Origin: Pseudohongiella nitratireducens
GTDB taxonomy: Bacteria > Pseudomonadota > Gammaproteobacteria > Pseudomonadales > Pseudohongiellaceae
Length of the DNA stretch: 64,000 nt
Direction of reading: 5' to 3'
NCBI RefSeq assembly: GCF_001642735.1
Contig: NZ_LWHM01000026.1
Coordinates: 1 to 64,000 of the forward strand
Part shown: piece by piece, positions 43,179-52,204 of the stretch
Position numbering within the stretch: position 1 is the stretch's first letter
Layout of the letters: the number at the start of each line of letters is the position of its first letter
Made by a program: the position numbers and the translations under genes
Notes under the pieces: generated by a model
What the model saw: the letters and a program-made list of their open reading frames with translations, nothing else
Database searches by the model: none
What the model was told of the DNA's origin: nothing

Positions 43179-44600
43179 ATGCTGCAAACCTTGGTCGTAA
43201 ACGTCCTGGCTTTGATTGTGACCCTGGGAATTCTGGTCACGATCCATGAGTTCGGGCATTTCTGGGTGGCTCGCAAATGCGGTGTCAAAGTACTGCGCTT
43301 TTCCATTGGTTTTGGTAAAGCGGTCAAAACCTGGGTCGGAAAAGATGGCACTGAATATGTGATCGCACCGATCCCCCTGGGTGGCTATGTCAAAATGCTG
43401 GGGCAGGATGACACCAATGCCGAAGCCGGCTCCCAGGTGTCGGAAGACGAGAAACATATGGCCTTCAATTACAAACCGCTGTGGCAGCGGTTCGCGATTG
43501 TTGCCGCCGGGCCCATTGCCAACTTCCTGCTGGCAATTTTTGTTTTCTGGGTCATTAATGTGGCTTACGGGACGCGTGGCATTTCCCCGGTTATCTCGCA
43601 CGTTGAGCCGGATTCACCCGCCTGGGAAGCAGGACTGCGTGAAGGTGATGAAATTACCGCCGTCGATGGCAAGCCGGTGTCACTGTGGCAGCAGGTCAAC
43701 CTGAAGCTGCTCGACCGTCTGGGCGAAAGCGGCAATCTGATGATCACTGCTATTCCGGCGCAATCGCGCCAGGGCGCTGTTTCTGCCACCGATAACCAGT
43801 CCACAGAGACGTTTGCTGTTGCTATCCAGAACTGGATGGGCAATACCACGGAGCCCAATCCGCTGGGGTCACTGGGCATTGTTCAGTACGAGATTCCTCC
43901 GGTTATCGATACCATCGTGCCGGGTGGTCGGGCTGAGGCTGGCGGGCTGCAAAGCGGCGATACAGTGGTGTCAGCCAATGGCACTGATATCAGAAGCTGG
44001 TCACATTGGGTCAGCATGATTCAGCAGTCACCGGAACTGCCACTGGATGTTGTTGTCCAACGCGAGTCGGAGTTGGTGGCGCTGGAAATTGTGCCGCAGG
44101 CAACGGAAGCCGCCGACGGTACACAGATGGGACGCATTGGTGCGGGTGTGCAGATCTATGATCTGTATAACTCATTGCCAGCGGAGCGTCGCCGGGAAGT
44201 CTCGTTTAATCCATTGTCAGCCATCGGGCCGGCCATGGTGGAAACCTGGGACAAGTCGGTGTTCGTGCTCGATTCCATCAAGAAAATGGTGATCGGCCTG
44301 ATTTCAGTCAAGAATATCAACGGTCCGATTACCATTGCGCAGGTCGCTGGTGAAACTGCCAGCTATGGCCTTGAGGTGTATCTGGGCTTTCTTGCCATAC
44401 TCAGTATCAGTCTTGGTGTGCTGAACCTGTTGCCAATCCCGGTACTTGATGGTGGCCATTTGTTGTATTACATCATAGAGGCTATCATACGCCGTCCTGT
44501 GCCAGAGCGAGTTCAGGCAATGGGTCTGCAACTGGGATTGCTGATCGTAGGCAGCATTATGGTGTTGGCGTTGTATAACGACGTCAGTCGCTTGATGTAA
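43179..44600 (+). CDS. rseP: Site-2 zinc protease RseP
   Basis: A 473-residue inner-membrane metalloprotease. The HEFGHFWVARK zinc site is in the first helix, with PLGGYVKMLGQDD beside it. Two PDZ domains lie in the periplasmic part (VEPDSPAWEAGLREGDEITA and IVPGGRAEAGGLQSGDTVVS). The second catalytic motif NLLPIPVLDGGHLLYY is near the C-terminus. It cleaves RseA to release sigma-E after DegS. Located directly before bamA, as in most gammaproteobacteria. Confidence 0.97.
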   Translation: MLQTLVVNVLALIVTLGILVTIHEFGHFWVARKCGVKVLRFSIGFGKAVKTWVGKDGTEYVIAPIPLGGYVKMLGQDDTNAEAGSQVSEDEKHMAFNYKPLWQRFAIVAAGPIANFLLAIFVFWVINVAYGTRGISPVISHVEPDSPAWEAGLREGDEITAVDGKPVSLWQQVNLKLLDRLGESGNLMITAIPAQSRQGAVSATDNQSTETFAVAIQNWMGNTTEPNPLGSLGIVQYEIPPVIDTIVPGGRAEAGGLQSGDTVVSANGTDIRSWSHWVSMIQQSPELPLDVVVQRESELVALEIVPQATEAADGTQMGRIGAGVQIYDLYNSLPAERRREVSFNPLSAIGPAMVETWDKSVFVLDSIKKMVIGLISVKNINGPITIAQVAGETASYGLEVYLGFLAILSISLGVLNLLPIPVLDGGHLLYYIIEAIIRRPVPERVQAMGLQLGLLIVGSIMVLALYNDVSRLM

Positions 44601-44646
44601 TCAGAATTAAGCGAATATAGAAAGAGTCCGGATTTAAGCGAGTTTC

Positions 44647-47346
44647 ATGATTAATAAACGAGTCACTACCTTGCTGGGGAGCTCTCTGTTGTCCCTCAGC
44701 ATCTCGCTGGCGGCACAAGCCCAGAACAGCGATAGCTTCATCATCGATGATATCCGAATAGACGGATTACAACGTATCAGCCCCGGGGTCATGTTCGGGT
44801 TGCTGCCTATTTCCGTGGGGGATCAGATGCAGCCAGGTATGGCTGGTCAGATCATCCGTTCCGTGACCGAATCCCAGTATTTTGAGGAAATCGAGGTTGC
44901 CCGCGAGGGTGATGTGCTGTTGATTACGGTACTGGAGCGGCCTTCGGTCAGTGAAATCAATATTTCCGGTAACGATGTGCTTGAGACCGAAGATATTCTC
45001 AACAACATGCGTGAAGCGGAAATCTACGAAGGCGGTATCTTTACCCGCTCCACGCTGGAGGCCATCAGTCAGGGCATTCAGGAGGTTTACTCTTCCCGTG
45101 GCCGTTACGGTACCACAGTAGACATTGAGGTCACTGAACAGCCGCGAAACCGTGTTGCCATTGACATGACCGTGAATGAAGGCGAGGAAAGCCGCATTCA
45201 GGGTGTCAATATTGTCGGCAACCAGACCTATCAGTCGGATGAACTTAAAGATCTGATGGAGCTGGGTACCAAGCCCTGGTGGTTACCGCTGAGCCGTCGT
45301 GATCGTTATTCGCGCGAACAGCTGGAAGGGGATCTGGAAAACCTGACCTCCTATTATCTGGATAACGGTTACGCCCGTTTCAATATCGATTCCACCCCGG
45401 TGGCGATTACCCCGGACAATGAAGACATTTATATCACCATCAACGTCAGTGAAGGGCAGCAGTATCAGATCAGCAATGTTGATCTGGTCGGTGACCTGGT
45501 CAACGCTGAATCGTTGCTGCGTGCCTATACGCTGGTCGGGCCGGGACAATCGTTCTCCCAGGCTCTGATTACCGCCAGTGAAGAATACATGACCCAGATT
45601 CTGGGTAATCTCGGCTATGCTTTTGCCACGGTAGAAGGCGTGCCGGAGATTAATGACGAAGATCAGACCGTTGAAGTGATTTTCTATGTGGATCCGGGTG
45701 CGCGCACATATGTGAACCGTATTAACTACGCTGGTAACTTGAGCACCGCTGACGATGTCCTGCGCCGGGAAATGCGGCAGCTGGAAAGCGCTCCGGCCTC
45801 TAGCCAGCAGATCGAGTTGTCGAAAGTGCGCCTGGAGCGCCTGGGCTATTTCTCGACAGTGGAAGTGGATACGGTTGAAGTGCCTGGCACCACGGACCAG
45901 ATTGATGTGAACTTTGATGTGCAAGAGCAGAGCTTCGGCAGTGTTTCTTTCAGCGTCGGTTCCGGCGGTGGTGGTAACTGGTTTATTGCCACAGACCTGC
46001 AGGCGGAAAACTTCCTGGGTACCGGTAAAACCGTTTCTGTCGGTTTGAACCGCAGTTATTACTCCAGCAGTGCCAACTTCTCCTACGTGGACCCGTATTA
46101 CACGCCCGATGGCGTCAGCCGTGGTTTCAGTGTTTATGCCCAGAAGCAGGACGGTTTCCTGAACGTATCCAGCTTCTCGACCACGTCTTACGGTGCGGCA
46201 GTCAACTTTGCCTACCCGATCAGTGAAATTGAGCAGATCGGTTTCAACTTTGGTTTTGGACATACGGAATTGTCAGCCTATGGCTCTTCAGCCCAGGAAA
46301 TTCGACGATCACCGACTTTGTTCGATGGAGTGGACCGTTACATTATCAGTGAAGCCAATACCAACCCCTGGAATGGTCCGCTTTCTGATGCGGTGACTGC
46401 GCCGTTGAGTGATTTGCCCGAAGAGTACAAGTACCAGACCGGTGCCCCGGGTTTTATCGATAAATACGGTCGCGAGTTTGATAACTTTACCTTCTCCACG
46501 AACTGGATTCGTAACACACTTAACCGCGGCCAGTTGGCGACCCGGGGTACCTTCCAGCAGGCGCAATTTGAGTTCTCGGTACCGGGTTCAGATCTGGAGT
46601 ACTACCGCCTGACCTATAACGCTGATTACTACAAACCGTTATTTGGCGATGACTGGGTGTTCCACCTGCGTGGTAACCTGGGTTATGGCGATGGTTATGG
46701 CGATACCGATGAGCTGCCATTTTTCCAGAACTTCTTTGCCGGTGGCCTGACCTTCAACGGCGTGGTCCGCGGCTTCGAGGAAAACAGCCTTGGTCCGCAG
46801 AGTACTCCCCCTGTGGTTTTGGAAACGGGCTTTACAGAGCTGGCCACAGACGAAAACGGTAATGTGCTGGTGGGTGAGTCAGGTCATGCCAATAGCTTTG
46901 TTCGGGACAGTGGGGCCTATTTGACAGTGCCTGTCCCCGATGCCAATGGTGACCCCTTGCTGGATGAAAACGGTAATCCGGTATTGCAGCTGGCAACAAC
47001 CACTTATCAGTTTGACCGTGACCGGGATAATTTCGGGGGCAACTTCGTGACCGCCGGTTCGATGGAACTGCTGTTCCCGTTACCGTTTGTCACCGATCGC
47101 AGCCGGGTCCGTTCCAGTGTGTTCTTCGATGTCGGTAACGTGTTCTCCACTGACTGTACTACCCAGCAGTCGTTAGAAAGAAACTGCAGCGATTTCAGTA
47201 TTGATGAACTCCGTTACTCGGTCGGTGTGGGGGTGACCTATCTGTCGCCCTTCGGTCCATTGACTTTCTATCTGGCCAAGCCATTTACCCGCGGTGAAGA
47301 GGACGATACCAAGTCATTCGACTTCACTATTGGAGCAGGATTCTGA
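44647..47346 (+). CDS. bamA: Outer membrane protein assembly factor BamA
   Basis: An 899-residue Omp85 protein. The signal peptide is TTLLGSSLLSLSISLAAQAQ. Five POTRA domains (about 25-425) are followed by a 16-strand barrel. The L6 motif VRGFEENSLGPQS is present. It is about 90 residues longer than the E. coli protein, mainly from an insert after VRGF (46835-47030) and another around RRSPTLFDGVDRYIISEANT. The L6 insert contains two near-identical DENGN units (LATDENGNVLVG and LLDENGNPVLQL). It folds proteins into the outer membrane with Skp, encoded next. Confidence 0.97.
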   Translation: MINKRVTTLLGSSLLSLSISLAAQAQNSDSFIIDDIRIDGLQRISPGVMFGLLPISVGDQMQPGMAGQIIRSVTESQYFEEIEVAREGDVLLITVLERPSVSEINISGNDVLETEDILNNMREAEIYEGGIFTRSTLEAISQGIQEVYSSRGRYGTTVDIEVTEQPRNRVAIDMTVNEGEESRIQGVNIVGNQTYQSDELKDLMELGTKPWWLPLSRRDRYSREQLEGDLENLTSYYLDNGYARFNIDSTPVAITPDNEDIYITINVSEGQQYQISNVDLVGDLVNAESLLRAYTLVGPGQSFSQALITASEEYMTQILGNLGYAFATVEGVPEINDEDQTVEVIFYVDPGARTYVNRINYAGNLSTADDVLRREMRQLESAPASSQQIELSKVRLERLGYFSTVEVDTVEVPGTTDQIDVNFDVQEQSFGSVSFSVGSGGGGNWFIATDLQAENFLGTGKTVSVGLNRSYYSSSANFSYVDPYYTPDGVSRGFSVYAQKQDGFLNVSSFSTTSYGAAVNFAYPISEIEQIGFNFGFGHTELSAYGSSAQEIRRSPTLFDGVDRYIISEANTNPWNGPLSDAVTAPLSDLPEEYKYQTGAPGFIDKYGREFDNFTFSTNWIRNTLNRGQLATRGTFQQAQFEFSVPGSDLEYYRLTYNADYYKPLFGDDWVFHLRGNLGYGDGYGDTDELPFFQNFFAGGLTFNGVVRGFEENSLGPQSTPPVVLETGFTELATDENGNVLVGESGHANSFVRDSGAYLTVPVPDANGDPLLDENGNPVLQLATTTYQFDRDRDNFGGNFVTAGSMELLFPLPFVTDRSRVRSSVFFDVGNVFSTDCTTQQSLERNCSDFSIDELRYSVGVGVTYLSPFGPLTFYLAKPFTRGEEDDTKSFDFTIGAGF

Positions 47347-47421
47347 TAGCGGTGGTATAATCCGCCGCAATCCAGCCAGACAAATTCAACGCTAAACACA
47401 GATAACAATTAGGGTGAAAAC

Positions 47422-47931
47422 ATGAAGAAGTTAGTATTACTGCTTGCAGCCACATTATTTGTCAGCACTCAGGCAGTGGCCCAGGACAACCCCGTTGTGG
47501 GCGTGATTAACCTGGAGCAGGCGCTGTTTAATTCTGACGCCGCACAGTCACTGGAACAAAATACTCGAAGCGAGTTTCAGAGCGACGAGCAGCGTTTAGA
47601 GCGTCTGAACACAGAATTGCGTGAAATCATCGAGCGCGCCCAGCGTGACGAATCTATCCTGAGCGAGCAGGAGCTGCGTGAACTTAACGCTGATGCCGAA
47701 GAGAAACAGGTTCAGATGCAGTTAATTGCCGAGCGTCTGCAAAACGCCTGGAACCAGCGTCAGCAGCAGTTTGTTGAAGCTAATCGCCAGTTACTGGGCC
47801 AGGCCATTGAAGCCGTGGTCGAAGAAGGCGAGTACGATCTGGTACTCAATGCTGAGGCGGTGGCTTACTTCAATAACAGCTACAACATCACTGCGCTGGT
47901 AACGGCCAAGATCAACGAACTGGCGCCGTAA
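47422..47931 (+). CDS. skp: Periplasmic chaperone Skp/OmpH
   Basis: A 169-residue protein with signal peptide [20 protein letters not shown]. The rest is a typical Skp: a beta-strand segment [14 protein letters not shown], then long coiled-coil helices ([40 protein letters not shown]) and a final [20 protein letters not shown]. It carries unfolded outer membrane proteins to BamA, encoded upstream. Confidence 0.93.
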   Translation: MKKLVLLLAATLFVSTQAVAQDNPVVGVINLEQALFNSDAAQSLEQNTRSEFQSDEQRLERLNTELREIIERAQRDESILSEQELRELNADAEEKQVQMQLIAERLQNAWNQRQQQFVEANRQLLGQAIEAVVEEGEYDLVLNAEAVAYFNNSYNITALVTAKINELAP

Positions 47932-47960
47932 GCGGCCCGGTTCGATCGGAAATTGCCTCA

Positions 47961-49112
47961 GTGACGGTGACGGAGTCCGCTTACTATACGCTGGCAGAGC
48001 TTGCAACACGCCTGAGAGTGTCGTTAAACCCGGCCGCTGAGGCAGCGTCAGAGACGCGAATCTACGGGCTGGCCACCCTGGCCAGTGCCGGAGAAGGGCA
48101 GCTGAGCTTCGTCAGCAATCCGCGTTATGTCAGCCAGTTGTCTTCCTCAGCCGGAGCGGCCTTTATTGTGCCTGCCAGTCTGGGGCAATCAGAAAATAGA
48201 CCCTGCCTGCTTTCGGAAAATCCTTATGTTACCTATGCGCTGGCATCGCAGCTTTTTGCGGCGCTGCAGGAGCGCATGGCTGGGCGAGAGGGTGATACCA
48301 ACAGCGAAGCAGGTCATGATTCTGCTACAAATACAGGGATGGGTGAGAACAAGACCCTTGTTCATCCCTCTGCCTGTATTGCTGATGATGTCACACTGGC
48401 TGCCGGTGTTCGCATTGGTCCGAATGCAGTCATTGAGGCAGGGGTCAGTATTGCTGAGAACTCCATTATTGGTGCCGGCGTTGTCATCGGCAGAGACTGC
48501 CGGATTGGCAGGGAATGTCGTTTCCAGCCAAACGTTACGCTTTACCATGAAGTGCACACGGGTGATCGTGTTTTACTGCATGCTGGTGTCGTGCTGGGTG
48601 CAGATGGGTTTGGTTTTGCCTTCGATGGCACAAAATCCGTAAAAATTGCCCAACTTGGGCGCGTTATTCTCGGTGATGATGTAGAGGTTGGCGCTGGCTC
48701 CACCATTGATCGTGGTGCATTGGACGACACGACCATAGGTACTGGAGTGAAAATTGATAATCAGGTACAGATCGGCCATAACTGTGTGGTAGGCGATCAT
48801 ACTGTGATTTGTGGCTGTACAGCGCTGGCTGGCAGTACAAGAGTTGGACGTTACTGTGTGATAGGGGGGGCAGTTGGTATTACCGGCCATCTGTCGATAT
48901 GCGACAAGGTGTCGGTCAGCGCCATGTCGATGGTGACACAGTCTATTACCGAGCCCGGCGTGTATTCCTCGGGCACATTGCTACAGGAAAGCCGGCAGTG
49001 GAAAAAAAATGTGCTGACCCTGAACAAACTGTCGGGTTTGTCCAGAACGGTACGGAATCTGGAGAAGCGGTTGCCGCAAGAGCGGCCGCCTGAGTCGGGA
49101 AACGAGTTATGA
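47961..49112 (+). CDS. lpxD: UDP-3-O-(3-hydroxyacyl)glucosamine N-acyltransferase LpxD
   Basis: A 383-residue hexapeptide-repeat acyltransferase of lipid A synthesis. The N-terminal uridine-binding domain ([20 protein letters not shown]) precedes many left-handed beta-helix repeats ([20 protein letters not shown]) with the catalytic histidine in [14 protein letters not shown]. It is about 40 residues longer than E. coli LpxD because of an insert before the helix ([20 protein letters not shown]). The start is GTG at 47961 with a weak ribosome site. The end overlaps fabZ. Confidence 0.94.
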   Translation: MTVTESAYYTLAELATRLRVSLNPAAEAASETRIYGLATLASAGEGQLSFVSNPRYVSQLSSSAGAAFIVPASLGQSENRPCLLSENPYVTYALASQLFAALQERMAGREGDTNSEAGHDSATNTGMGENKTLVHPSACIADDVTLAAGVRIGPNAVIEAGVSIAENSIIGAGVVIGRDCRIGRECRFQPNVTLYHEVHTGDRVLLHAGVVLGADGFGFAFDGTKSVKIAQLGRVILGDDVEVGAGSTIDRGALDDTTIGTGVKIDNQVQIGHNCVVGDHTVICGCTALAGSTRVGRYCVIGGAVGITGHLSICDKVSVSAMSMVTQSITEPGVYSSGTLLQESRQWKKNVLTLNKLSGLSRTVRNLEKRLPQERPPESGNEL

Positions 49113-49555
49113 TGATGAATGTGGAAGAAATCAAAGAGTATTTGCCACAGCGCTATCCATTTTTGATGGTGGATCGGGTTGTCAGCATGGAGTTGGGCAA
49201 GTCGATTGTTGCCTATAAAAATGTGTCGGTTAATGAACCGTTTTTTAATGGTCATTTTCCGGATTATCCTATCATGCCCGGGGTGATGATTATTGAAGCG
49301 CTGGCCCAGGCCGCTGGCGTACTGGGCTTCAAAAGCCAGGAAAAAAAGCCCAAAGATGGCTATCTGTATTATTTTGTTGGTTCGGACAAGGTTCGTCTGA
49401 AGCGTCCGGTTGTGCCGGGTGATCAGCTTCAGCTTGAAGCGACGGTTATCACAAATAAACGTGGTATTTACAAGTTTGCATGCCGGGCCTCCGTCGGTGG
49501 TGTGACAGTGTGTGAGGCGGACATTATGTGCGCAGAGAGGAAGCGAGAGCAGTGA
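49109..49555 (+). CDS. fabZ: 3-hydroxyacyl-ACP dehydratase FabZ
   Basis: A 148-residue hot-dog-fold dehydratase. The active-site helix is [20 protein letters not shown], with the catalytic H and E. It dehydrates 3-hydroxyacyl-ACP and so competes with LpxA and LpxD for substrate, which explains its position between them. Three in-phase ATG codons begin it (49109-49117), overlapping the lpxD stop. Confidence 0.96.
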   Translation: MMMNVEEIKEYLPQRYPFLMVDRVVSMELGKSIVAYKNVSVNEPFFNGHFPDYPIMPGVMIIEALAQAAGVLGFKSQEKKPKDGYLYYFVGSDKVRLKRPVVPGDQLQLEATVITNKRGIYKFACRASVGGVTVCEADIMCAERKREQ

Positions 49556-50322
49556 TAGATTCGCGAGCAATTATTGATCCATCTGCAAAGCTGGCTGATG
49601 ATGTGGAAGTGGGCCCCTGGAGTATCATCGGGCCGAACGTTGAAATAGGTAAAGGGTCGGTTATTCAGTCTCATGTGGTCATCAAGGCCAATACGATCAT
49701 GGGAGAAGGTAACCAGGTCTATCAGTTTGCTTCTGTTGGTGAAGACCCTGCTGACAAAAAATTCGAAGGCGAAGACACCTGGCTGAAAATCGGTGACAAC
49801 AACATCATCCGTGAAGGTGTGACCCTGCACCGTGGTACGGGCAGTGGCGGTAACTGGACACGCATTGGTGATAACAATCTGTTTATGGCTTATGTCCATG
49901 TGGCCCACGATTGTATCGTCGGTAATAACACCGTGTTTGCCAACAATGCTGGCATCTCCGGCCATGCAGAGATCGGCGATTGGGCCATTCTGGGTGGTTT
50001 TGCCGGGGTGAACCAGTTTAGAAAAATTGGCGAGCATGCCATGGTTGGCGGTATGACACATATCGCCCATGACGTCCCTGCCTGTGTGATTGTCAGCGGC
50101 AGCCCGGCATCTGTGCGCAGTGTCAATATGGTGGGGCTGGAGCGCCGGGGTTACAGTGCAGAACAGATTCGTGCGATTCGCCAGGCTTTCAAGATCGTTT
50201 ACAAAAAAGGTCTGCAATTACAGGAAGCCATTGTCGAACTAAAAGCGATGGTTGCCAAGCACCCGGAAATAGACCCTTTCCTGCAATCCATTCTGGCTGC
50301 GACCAAAGGCATTCATCGCTAA
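49552..50322 (+). CDS. lpxA: UDP-N-acetylglucosamine O-acyltransferase LpxA
   Basis: A 256-residue hexapeptide-repeat enzyme that performs the first step of lipid A synthesis. [20 protein letters not shown] are typical repeats, and the catalytic histidine is in [18 protein letters not shown]. The C-terminal helical part has [20 protein letters not shown]. The start is GTG at 49552, overlapping the fabZ stop (GTGATAG). This gives [14 protein letters not shown], the expected N-terminus; a longer frame to 49528 is not supported. Confidence 0.95.
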   Translation: MIDSRAIIDPSAKLADDVEVGPWSIIGPNVEIGKGSVIQSHVVIKANTIMGEGNQVYQFASVGEDPADKKFEGEDTWLKIGDNNIIREGVTLHRGTGSGGNWTRIGDNNLFMAYVHVAHDCIVGNNTVFANNAGISGHAEIGDWAILGGFAGVNQFRKIGEHAMVGGMTHIAHDVPACVIVSGSPASVRSVNMVGLERRGYSAEQIRAIRQAFKIVYKKGLQLQEAIVELKAMVAKHPEIDPFLQSILAATKGIHR

Positions 50323-50344
50323 TGTCCTGCTGGAGAGTGTCTGT

Positions 50345-51523
50345 ATGGAGAGCATCATGCTGATAGGCATGGTGGCTGGTGAGGCGTCAGGAGACATTCT
50401 TGGCGCCGGCTTGATTCGCGCACTGCGCAAGCACTATCCCGAGGCTCGCTTTGCTGGCGTGGGTGGTCCGAGAATGCTGGCCGAAGGCTTCGAGTCTATT
50501 ACGCCCATGGAGCGTCTGTCCGTGATGGGCTTTGTTGAGCCCCTGGGGCGTCTTCCCGAATTGTTAAAACTCAAAAAAGATCTGGTATCGCTGTTTCAGC
50601 GAGAGTCAGCCGCCGTGTTTGTGGGGATTGACTCGCCTGGCTTTAACCTGCGCCTGGAGCAGAATCTGCATGATGTCGGTATTCTGACGACTCATTATGT
50701 CAGCCCCAGTGTCTGGGCCTGGGGGCAGAAGCGTATCTTCAAGGTCGCCAAGGCTGTTGATCTGATGCTGACGCTGTTCCCTTTTGAGCAGGAAATATAC
50801 GACAAACACAACATTCGTTCCGTTTGCGTTGGTCACCCTTTGGCCGATGATCATGACCCGGATGTTGATGTGCTGACACAGCGACTGGCTGCACAATCCG
50901 CGTTATCACTGGCTGCGCCGGGTAATGCTGCGGAGCAAACGCCATTGCTGCGCTACATTTGCCTGATGCCAGGCAGTCGCGGCGATGAGGTCAAGCGCCT
51001 GATGCCAGTCTTCCTGGCAGCGGCTCAACGCTGTCTGCAGGATGATGCTTCGCTGCGGTTTGTCATTCCGGCTGCCAATGAAGCACGCAAGTTGCAGATT
51101 GAAGCGCTGTTGGCAGGGCTGGACCTGAGGCACTGCTTTACCGTACTGGATGGCCAGTCACATGCGGCGATGCAGGCCTCAGAGCTGATTGTCATGGCCT
51201 CTGGTACTGCGACTCTGGAAGCTTTGCTGCTCCAGCGACCGATGATTGTGGCCTATAAAATGTCATGGGGAACCTGGCAGTTGGCCAGACGTCTGGTGAA
51301 AGTCCCTTATATTTCATTGCCTAACCTGCTCGCTGGGGAAGAGCTGGTACCAGAACTGTTGCAGGATGAAGCCAGTGAGGCGCGCATTGCACAGGAAATG
51401 AGTAAAGCGCTGGCATCCCCGGCACGGCAACAGGAGTTGCAGGCACGATTTCGTGATATTCATAAAACCCTGCGCCGTGACGCGGACACCAGTGCTGCCC
51501 AGGCTATTGCTGAGCTGCTATGA
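50345..51523 (+). CDS. lpxB: Lipid-A-disaccharide synthase LpxB
   Basis: A 392-residue GT19 glycosyltransferase. MVAGEASGDILGAGLIRAL, then FAGVGGPRMLAEGFESITPM and YVSPSVWAWGQKRI are diagnostic. It joins UDP-2,3-diacylglucosamine to lipid X at the membrane. A short insert (ALSLAAPGNAAEQTPLL) precedes RYICLMPGSRGDEVKRLMP. The end overlaps rnhB in ATGA. Confidence 0.96.
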   Translation: MESIMLIGMVAGEASGDILGAGLIRALRKHYPEARFAGVGGPRMLAEGFESITPMERLSVMGFVEPLGRLPELLKLKKDLVSLFQRESAAVFVGIDSPGFNLRLEQNLHDVGILTTHYVSPSVWAWGQKRIFKVAKAVDLMLTLFPFEQEIYDKHNIRSVCVGHPLADDHDPDVDVLTQRLAAQSALSLAAPGNAAEQTPLLRYICLMPGSRGDEVKRLMPVFLAAAQRCLQDDASLRFVIPAANEARKLQIEALLAGLDLRHCFTVLDGQSHAAMQASELIVMASGTATLEALLLQRPMIVAYKMSWGTWQLARRLVKVPYISLPNLLAGEELVPELLQDEASEARIAQEMSKALASPARQQELQARFRDIHKTLRRDADTSAAQAIAELL

Positions 51524-52158
51524 GCCTGACACAGAGCGTATTTGAGTTTGAGCAGGGGCATGCCGTTCAGCATCGGCCGGAACGCACCGCTGGTGTCGAT
51601 GAGGCCGGACGTGGTCCGCTGGCAGGTGCCGTTTATGCCGCGGCTGTGATCCTGCCGAAACACTATGATTTGCCTGGCCTGACTGACTCCAAGAAATTGA
51701 CCGAACGGCGCAGGGAACAGTTGTTTGATGCGATTCAACAGCAGTCTGTGGCTTATGCCATCCATGCAGTCAGTGCCGCTGATATCGATGCGATGAACAT
51801 TTTTCAGGCAACCATGCATGCCATGAAATCAGCTGCCGAAGCGCTGGAGACAGTCCCCGAATTTGTGTATGTTGATGGTAATCGTTGCCCGGAGTGGTCA
51901 TACCCGTCAGCGGCACTGGTTAAGGGTGACAGCCGTCTGGGCTGTATCGCTGCTGCCTCGGTACTGGCCAAGGTGGCACGGGACCGGGAGATGCTGGCAC
52001 TGGATGCACAATATCCCGCTTACGGCTTTGCCCGCCATAAAGGGTACCCGACTACAGTGCATCTGGCGGCCCTGATAGAGCACGGGCCTTGCCCGGCACA
52101 TCGCAGCAGTTATGCACCGGTCGCCCGGGCAATCGAACGTTTCCAGAACCAGAAATAA
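51520..52158 (+). CDS. rnhB: Ribonuclease HII
   Basis: A 212-residue RNase H2. The first catalytic residues are in AGVDEAGRGPLAGAVYAAAV (D and E), with LTDSKKLTERRRE, YVDGNRCPEW and ASVLAKVARDREM completing the metal site. It removes ribonucleotides from DNA. It starts ATG 51520, overlapping the lpxB stop. Confidence 0.95.
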   Translation: MSLTQSVFEFEQGHAVQHRPERTAGVDEAGRGPLAGAVYAAAVILPKHYDLPGLTDSKKLTERRREQLFDAIQQQSVAYAIHAVSAADIDAMNIFQATMHAMKSAAEALETVPEFVYVDGNRCPEWSYPSAALVKGDSRLGCIAAASVLAKVARDREMLALDAQYPAYGFARHKGYPTTVHLAALIEHGPCPAHRSSYAPVARAIERFQNQK

Positions 52159-52204
52159 CGACCAGACCAGAAACAATACCAAAATAAAAGGATCATTGAT
52201 CGCA

